Position numbers and translations under genes: made by a program
Shown here: in pieces, positions 58,087-64,000 of the stretch
Numbering within the stretch: position 1 is the stretch's first letter
Layout: the number at the start of each line of letters is the position of its first letter
Notes under the pieces: model-generated
Told to the model about the DNA's origin: nothing
Seen by the model: the letters and a program-made list of their open reading frames with translations, nothing else
Database searches by the model: none
Source: Reticulitermes speratus
Taxonomy: Eukaryota > Arthropoda > Insecta > Blattodea > Rhinotermitidae
Direction of reading: 5' to 3'
Assembly (NCBI GenBank): GCA_021186555.1
Contig: JAJKFL010000014.1
Span: forward strand, 31,202,033 to 31,266,032
Length of the DNA stretch: 64,000 nucleotides

Positions 58087-59411
58087 TTGTGATATGTATG
58101 TTGAGATCTGCACGCAAATATTACTCAAACTAGATAAGGTGTAACACATGTATAATTTTCCCTTTGTGTCTTACTGCCCGATGATAGCTCTTCTATAGGT
58201 GACCCGAAACATGTAGCTTAATAAATTTCAACTTATTATACGAAGATTTTTGTGATTGACGATACTAGCCTTACCTTTGTGTAAAAGGCATCGATACTAC
58301 GACGCGTTCAATAATTCATGATTCAAAATACTTACGATGGATATCTGGGAGGTGACGCGCAGAATCCCATCTCTTTAGCGTTTGGACAATCTTCTGCAAG
58401 TATATCATGCAAAATTACTTTCTTTTTAATGTCCGAAGTGAGTTTATTGTCTGAAAGTGATCTCGTGGCTTGTCCAAAATTTGGAGCTTTCGTTATTCTT
58501 ATTGCTGAGGGCTGAGGGCCAGAGTCAAGAAGGTTACTCGGTGCGTGATATGTCGAATGGTGTTCACTTGCCACTATACTCTGAGTAAATTGCACGTTGG
58601 GCTCAACACTGTAGTAAGTGGATGCATTACGGAAATGTACCGGCAATTGTTTGTATTCAGCTGGTGGGGATGCTTTAGTCACTGTAAGCTGCGACGACTG
58701 CGCATTTGAGGTGTGCAGATGTCCAGGATTCTGTTCGAGAGGGAGTCGTTTAAAATGTTCTTCCCTATTCTGGTTTAAGTTGTTATTTGAAGGTATTGTG
58801 TTCTGTACAAACCGGCTCTGATGTAACGTTAATGGGTTGTGAGTACTTGACCCGATTATTTGCTGTTTATGGCGTTCCTTGAAAACAGGACTTTGAAACT
58901 GAGACTGTTGCTTATCCGGGAAAGGTATAATTTGTTGATTTACGATTGACTCCAATATGGAACTGTCCGACACGTCACTAAATTTCAGAGGTTTCCGACT
59001 TGTAGAATCTATAATTTGTTGGTTGAAAGCAATCTGTTTCCTGACATTTTCGGGTGAATGTTTCTGTGTGTCATATCCTGCATGTAATTGAGCAAAATTT
59101 AAACGAGTAGTTTTGACGTCCTCTTTGTAGCTGGGGAATTGTGAAGACGAAAAAACTGGAAATAAGGATGGCCTCTGAATGACTGGGTGCCTACTGTATG
59201 TTGCGACTGGCTTCCGCGGATAAGGCCGCAGTCCCGATTCTTGAGGTGGTGGGGGTCTCATGACTGATATGGTATCTGGTCTCAGCGTTCGAGGAACCTG
59301 TCGTATGTTTCTATACGATGGCTGCCAGTCCGCTGAGTTAAGTGTTTCTACAGTGATTCCCACTGTCGTCGTGGCCAGAAGAAGTGATACTATGATGAAC
59401 TTCTGGAACAT
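56258..59411 (-). CDS. spz-like: Spätzle-like cystine-knot cytokine precursor (Toll-ligand family)
   Basis: Three phase-matched minus-strand exons (58336-59411, 57373-57523, 56258-56620) give 529 residues. The start codon at 59411 opens a signal peptide, MFQKFIIVSLLLATTTVG. A long Gln/Ser/Pro-rich prodomain follows (to about residue 345). The conserved C-ASPPRYPSQQISQLM segment comes next, then a possible cleavage site NVER-GNR-H (405/408). The C-terminal domain of about 120 residues reads VCQSERQRIEPGYV, GRWYVVLQ, TLDKCRNVGTAC, RCVQRYSYSHLVTWDP and FRFPTACVCY. The C-x-S-x4-x-x-P, W-x-x-V-x-Q, E/DKC, QRYSYxxLxxWDP and C-x-C signature is that of Spätzle. In insects, active Spätzle binds Toll in immunity and patterning. 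The domain has eight Cys. Which Spätzle paralogue it is remains open. Confidence 0.9.
56815..57020 (-). mobile_element. SINE-like repeat, family C
   Basis: ACGATGCTGTCAGCACCTCC, GATAGGGCGATTAATGAGTG, GGAAGCGGTCGTGAACTAAT and CATTTGAACCAGAGGCCTCC: the most complete reversed copy of the family. It sits in intron 2 of the spätzle-like gene. Confidence 0.75.
57230..57345 (+). repeat. Dispersed repeat of the 'HHIPE' type, partial
   Basis: TCTTCTGGGGCGTGAAGATG, CTCCATCTCCGGGCCTTCAA and CGTCACATCACAGAAGACGT correspond in order to blocks of the repeat at 19090-19310. It lies immediately 3' of spätzle-like exon 2, in intron 2. Confidence 0.4.
57373..57523 (-). CDS. spätzle-like exon 2 (end of prodomain)
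   Basis: The acceptor is TATCCTTTTGTAG and the donor is GACAC|GTGAGA. One base completes Ser of YPS. It then encodes QQISQLMTRCAEILSSMYAP, an acidic segment, two N-x-T/S sites and RNVERGNRH. It ends in phase 0. Confidence 0.88.
57763..58258. mobile_element. Long-inverted-repeat (foldback/MITE-like) element
   Basis: Arms of about 130 bp at 57765-57900 and 58130-58257 are inverted copies. Both contain AATCTTCGTATAATAA, TTAATAAAGCTACATGTTTCGG-like, ATCATCGGGCAGTAAGA and AAGGTGTAACACATGT in mirror order. The interior is AT-rich with a (TA)n at 58055-58086. No transposase. It lies in intron 1 of the spätzle-like gene. Confidence 0.8.
58055..58086. repeat. (TA)n microsatellite
   Basis: Pure TA run inside the inverted-repeat element. 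Confidence 0.9.
58336..59411 (-). CDS. spätzle-like exon 1 (signal peptide, long prodomain)
   Basis: The start at 59411 is the in-frame ATG before the hydrophobic core IIVSLLLATTTVG. The reading frame extends a few codons further upstream without another ATG. The donor is CCATC|GTAAGT, leaving two bases. The prodomain is low-complexity, with repeated QQII motifs (three copies: FNQQIIDS, VNQQIIPF, KQQIIGSS). Confidence 0.88.
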
Positions 59412-59429
59412 AAAACAAAGCAGCAAATG

Positions 59430-61970
59430 TGTACCCTCGCTGTTTTACGTACTACTTCATTGGCCTTCACAGAACAATGGTATTAACATGAAGTTCAGAG
59501 CAAACTCATGAAGCCAATTTAATTGATATATTCCGTAGATTTTAGCCCAACTGACGTACTACTAGATTAGCATTAATATAATTTTTCCTTATTTGTTTTT
59601 CAGAACACTTAATTAAATACAGTTTCTGTATACATTAATTTTTTCGCGTATGAACTCAAATTGTCATGGATCTAGCAAGTGAAAACGGTAAATAAAGGAC
59701 GTTCAGATACAGCACAGTTTAAGTAAATTGTCCAATAAGGAAAGAAGCGTCGGAATTTGTAGCATCTATCTCTGTGTACAAAGGAATAATGCAGTCCTTT
59801 GTGTTCAGCTCTGAAGAGTGTCATGTGGACTAACGTAGGAATACTTACGTAAATATCGCTTTCTCTAATATATGGTTTCTAATATCTGCTAGCTGCAGTT
59901 TTCTTCCACGTAGCATATATAACACAAAAGCAATTTTCTCTATGAGAAACACTCAAAATTGTACAAAACAACTGACTCCATTTTAAATTTTCCAGAAAAT
60001 GTAAATAAATGTGATGAATACTTGACACATTCATAACATACATAAATAAAAACGTGAAACATAATCTCAGAACAATATCACTGGTATAACTCTATTACGT
60101 AAATGTTTAAATAAACGTATATAACGACAGCCTTCATAGGACGTAAAGTCATTTTTTTAAGACTTGCATAGCTCTGAATGAAAGACAACTAATTTTTGTG
60201 TTAAAAAGGGAGAAAGTTTAAATAGTATCAGCATAAGTAGTTACCATAAATCAATCACAGGGACAAACCTTCGAACATGGCATTTGTCTTGAAGAGCCTG
60301 TTTATTATTTTCATTTTTGCTGAAGGATAAATTCGTGTTGCCATGGCACACGCCAGACAGTAAGAGTAACAAAGTCTTTATGAAATAAACAAAGTCAAGG
60401 ACCAATTTTAAAGTACAGTATAATTTTAACACGGAATGTTTATTTTTAGAATATTCGTTATCAGTAATCTAATACTGATTCATAGAAGTAAAGGTCAATT
60501 TTGGCAGGTCTCCTGGCGTAAGACGCTGAGCCGTTGGCCAAGTGGCTTCTGACTTTCCGAAGTAACGTAGTGCCTTCATCTTCAAGGGCCAAAGGCTCCA
60601 TGAAGAATGCCAAAAATTAGTGAAATGAGGAGATAAAATCCTGAAGGTATATTATTCCATGTTAATTGCTGGCCGGAAAGTTAGTGAACAAAAGGGGCCA
60701 ATGTGTGCAACTGCGGTCGTGGAAAGGGTGGCTACACTCCTTCGACACATCGGGAACAAATCACCCAATAACACAGAATCAGAACCAAAAACACTTGAAT
60801 TCCTAAAAACAAAAATATAAAAGCCTCAAATCTATCTATACTTGTTACTCTACGATTGTTTAATATTTTATCTGATTACGAATAAAAAGTCATTTATTAC
60901 ACTTTACTTAACAAACCTTCATTTTGCAAGGGAAATACACTAGTCTTTATTAGCTACAGATTATATACTCTACAGTATTGTATTACTGCAGCACCCAGTT
61001 TCAGTCTGGAATGGATTATCAGCGATATTTCATGACGTTTGTAGTAAAATTCGACAGTTCCTTTAAGCCTGATGTCAGGAGATTTCAAACAGATCGCTAC
61101 TGAGTCCACCGTTAGTGACTCTAAGGTTGATGTCAGGACAGCCCCTTGAAGCAGACTACCAAGGACTCTTCCAAATCCCTAATATCTACCATTCTTCATA
61201 AATAAACAAACCAGCCTTTTCCAGTCTACAAAATTAGTTTGTTTTAATGGTATAATTTTAATTTATTTGCTAAGGATCCGTAACCAATTCAACAGTAGGT
61301 AATAACAATGCAGCCAACTCTTTTACCATTGAAATACAGTACACAGATTTCTTGTGAAGATTTTGCAATCAGCTAGGAGACGTTTAGTATACACAGATAT
61401 ATAGCCCAATCACAGGCCCTGACAATATTTTCTAAGAATTTGGAGAAAAAAAAATATGCTTATTCTCTTCTACACTGGTTTACCGAGGATTTTGTAGTCG
61501 TAAAACTTTAGACTGATATTCCGCGGGGAGGTAAGGTCTTCAGAATCTGTCATGCTACTGACTATCATGACTGATACTTCTTTTCATACTTTTCCTCTGC
61601 CTGTCAGACGAAAGGCGGAGCAGTTCGTCAAACTTCGAATAAGCCATGGTAGCCGTACTCTGGACATTTATCTAGTTACTGTTCATGATCATGCAGGATT
61701 TATGTACCTCATCCGACATTTTACAATCTTGTTTAGTTGAACCAATGTCATTAAATAATCCAGAAATTAGTCAGTCTCTGTCGGTTATAATGAATGTTTC
61801 TGCATAATGTCAGTGTATCAACAGTAAACAACATTTTCAAAGATATTTTATTTTGTCATACTTCAAAATATCCACGAAAATCCTCGACATTTTATTGAGT
61901 GTGTAACACTCACAGGTAAACAAGAAAAACAAAAGTCGGTAGAAGCGGCCACACAGCTTTGATTGCATAT
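59430..61970. other. Intergenic upstream of the spätzle-like gene
   Basis: AT-rich, with no recognised repeat. A minus-strand frame at 60241-60432 carries a hydrophobic run (FVYFIKTLLLLLSGVCHG) that ends at a GT, but it has no ATG or clear acceptor. A short minus frame MAYSKFDELLRLSSDRQRK near 61640 also lacks support. Confidence 0.35.
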
Positions 61971-61974
61971 CTGT

Positions 61975-62268
61975 AAAGTAAAGTTAAATGTATAGTTTAC
62001 ATTAGAACAGGCCATGATGGCCCAGAAGATTAGTTCAGGTATAGCTCTACTCTTTCGTTAAACTTGGCGGTAGATGGAGGTGAGTGGTCAACCCCACACC
62101 CCGGCGGCTTTACCTCCGGGGAAGAGACCCGGTACCCATTTTACAGGGTAATTAGTGGGCCCCAGGACCGATGTGAACGGGTTCGGAAAATCTCGCTCCC
62201 ACCGGGATTCGATACCCAGACCTTCCAGCCCTTAGCGAGTCGCTATACCAACTACGCTATCCCGATTG
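61975..62268 (-). mobile_element. tRNA-headed SINE, family A
   Basis: Tail GTAAAGTTAAATGTATAGTT, body GGCGGTAGATGGAGGTGAGT, B-box GGTATCGAATCCC and head ATCGGGATAGCGTAGTTGGT on the minus strand. Full length. Confidence 0.85.
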
Positions 62269-62492
62269 CTTATCTGTTCTCTAAGAAAATGTGTCAGTGT
62301 AGTATATATATTTTCAGTCTTCTCTCTCACTTCAACTAAATTTATGTTTATGATTACTTGCGCTTCATGTTTACGAAGGCTGACCTGTTCTAATAAAATC
62401 TAACCCAAGACTGCATTAGATGCTACGCTCAATTGATTTAATTTACGTAACGGACAATTCGGTATAATGCACAGGGAATATTTTTTATTGTT

Positions 62493-63097
62493 TTATAATA
62501 GTGGAATCCCTGTAGGCTGTTCATATTTTAAAAATATAATGATCCCTACCCATACTCCCCAAATTACTTTCTCTGGACAAGCGGTGAGGAGCAGTGATGA
62601 ACAGAAACTATTTACCGACGAAAAGCAAAACGCCGCTACATTTCTAAAACCAATGCTTATTCCAGCTATGATAAAGTATCGAAGAATGTGGAGCCCAGTG
62701 CTAGTTATAATTTCTTGACCGCATAAATTAAGCCACGAATCGACAGCGGTCTGCGGACAGCCGGTAGATAAACATTTATACAATCCACGCGCATCTTGCT
62801 GAAGCCGAAGAGAATATTGGTGGTGTACTTACATTCATTTTTGTTCTGCAGTCCACTGTCCATCTGTTGAAGTCTTGTGCCATCACTGCGGACCGTACGG
62901 TTTCATGCCTTTGTCGTTCATTTGCGATGTAAGCAATGAGATTCTTCTGAGCATCACGGTAATTATTCTCTCAGTTTTAACCCCTACCCACAAGGAGGAG
63001 GCTCAAGTGGGTCGCTGCCTTGCCCGCGACCCGGTTTTACCTCTTCTTCGATCTGTAGCTCTGTCCTTCCTCTCACTGACTGGACGAATAATGTGTC
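62493..63097 (-). CDS. Tentative multi-exon membrane protein gene (unrecognised)
   Basis: Three minus-strand exons are all phase 0. The first, 63041-63097, has a strong acceptor TTTTGCTTTCTCCAG and donor GAGAG|GTAAAA (DTLFVQSVRGRTELQIEEE). The second, 62833-62946, has a perfect donor GAAT|GTAAGT (KNLIAYIANERQRHETVRSA … WTVDCRTKMN). The third runs from 62798, with acceptor TCTTCGGCTTCAG (QDARGLYKCLSTGCPQTAVD, SWLNLCGQEII). A hydrophobic helix follows (LHILRYFIIAGISIGF). The third exon either ends at TCGTCG|GTAAAT (62616) or runs to the stop at 62493 with a second helix. The GC-x-x-x-x-x-W-L plus helix layout recalls the last loop and fourth helix of tetraspanins, but the CCG motif is not seen. 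Confidence 0.35.
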
Positions 63098-63199
63098 CTG
63101 GAGAAAGCAAAAGAATGTGTGGGCAGTGTGGGAAGTAGTAATTGTACAATAACGTAAGAAGTATACCTTGTAACCAGCACTGGCATTGGTCACGGATAA

Positions 63200-64000
63200 T
63201 GCAGGATATCAGGAAGTCAGCGCTTACGGACTCGACTACTCCTTGATGAACACTGAGATGAAAATATCCCTATAGTCAGAAGGAACAAGTAATGGTGTCT
63301 TCCTCATAATTTATTTTCCTGCAAATTCGCGTGTCATTCGAAATTTTATCATAGAGCAATTATTATCTTAATGTTCATAATTGAACTTTATGATGGAGTT
63401 CGTCGTCTGTAGTTGTATTCATATGTTTGCCATAATAAACAACAAATGTCATTATTTCAGTGGAGTTAATTTTAAGAAAACCCGCTGGCGAAGGAGAGAT
63501 TCTTCCTTTAGTGATTTTCTAGGGCTGTATCTATTGCTGCACTTTTATTTTAAATTTTATTTTGTAGTACATTTATTGGTTACCTGCCGGATTATAAATA
63601 TCGAACACACTACGAATTATTGTGCGTGACTTAGTTAATATACTAGGTATATTTAGAATAGGTTAGTAATGACCGTGAAAAAATAATAGTGAAAAGTAAT
63701 TTCAATAATATTTTTTGAAATTTTTTTGAAAATTTTGAAATAGTATTTCAGCAAACTGCACCCAGTAGTAGCGTTTTGAATTCTAATCATTATCCGAAAC
63801 TGGAGGTGGATGGAGATATTTGAAATGCAATTGTACGTGTAATAGCGACAAGAAACATGCTACGTTATACCTGGAAAACAGTGTAAATAATGTATCCGAT
63901 ACTGAAACAAATTATATTACAGGACAAAATTAGACGTTAATCGCTTAGTTGTAAATGCTAACTGAATTCAAAGGGAAGGTTGAATAGAATGACTCTTTAA
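63200..64000. other. Right end of window, no assigned content
   Basis: AT-rich sequence; a plus-strand open stretch at 63381-63629 is hydrophobic and Phe-rich by composition but has no ATG-supported or splice-supported gene model. Confidence 0.35.

Noticed and set aside
60241-60432. Minus-strand signal-peptide-like frame (FVYFIKTLLLLLSGVCHG)
   Set aside because: There is no ATG in the frame and no clear acceptor upstream; hydrophobic AT-rich frames are common by chance.

Overview
The window is animal genomic DNA from a repeat-rich insect genome. Genes are split by GT-AG introns of up to 8 kb, and the gene-free sequence is packed with SINEs, LINE tails, Tc1/mariner-pogo elements and microsatellites. 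The gene content (Nimrod-type receptors and a Spätzle-type cytokine) is insect. The repeat style suggests a cockroach or termite (Blattodea), but that is inference.

Layout. (1) 2.3-10.7 kb, minus strand: part of a gene whose four phase-matched exons read into a SANTA-like domain, as in KNL2/MIS18BP1 centromere-licensing proteins. (2) 17.4-33.7 kb, plus strand: a complete five-exon gene for a 1143-residue single-pass receptor with a signal peptide, a CC-x-GY motif, 27 NIM/EGF-like repeats, a transmembrane helix and a cytoplasmic tail. (3) 39.4-52.5 kb, plus strand: a tandem paralogue of 625 residues with 14 repeats and the same intron phases around its transmembrane exon. (4) 53.25-53.48 kb: an orphan membrane-protein exon. 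(5) 56.3-59.4 kb, minus strand: a three-exon spätzle-like gene, reconstructed as a 529-residue precursor ending in a cystine-knot domain. (6) 62.5-63.1 kb, minus strand: a tentative multi-exon membrane-protein gene.

Two Nimrod-type receptors (the Eater/NimC class that binds bacteria on haemocytes) lie about 4 kb from a Toll-ligand-type gene, so the right half of the window looks like an innate-immunity neighbourhood. Regulatory linkage between them is not shown by the sequence.

Between and inside the genes are Tigger/pogo and DUF4817-type mariner elements, TA-flanked MITEs, 3' tails of at least four LINE lineages, several tRNA-headed or otherwise recurring SINE-like families, a 58-bp minisatellite, a perfect 63-bp hairpin and a long-armed inverted-repeat element. 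I saw no LTR retroviral element, Polinton, CRISPR array, rRNA gene or convincing functional tRNA gene.
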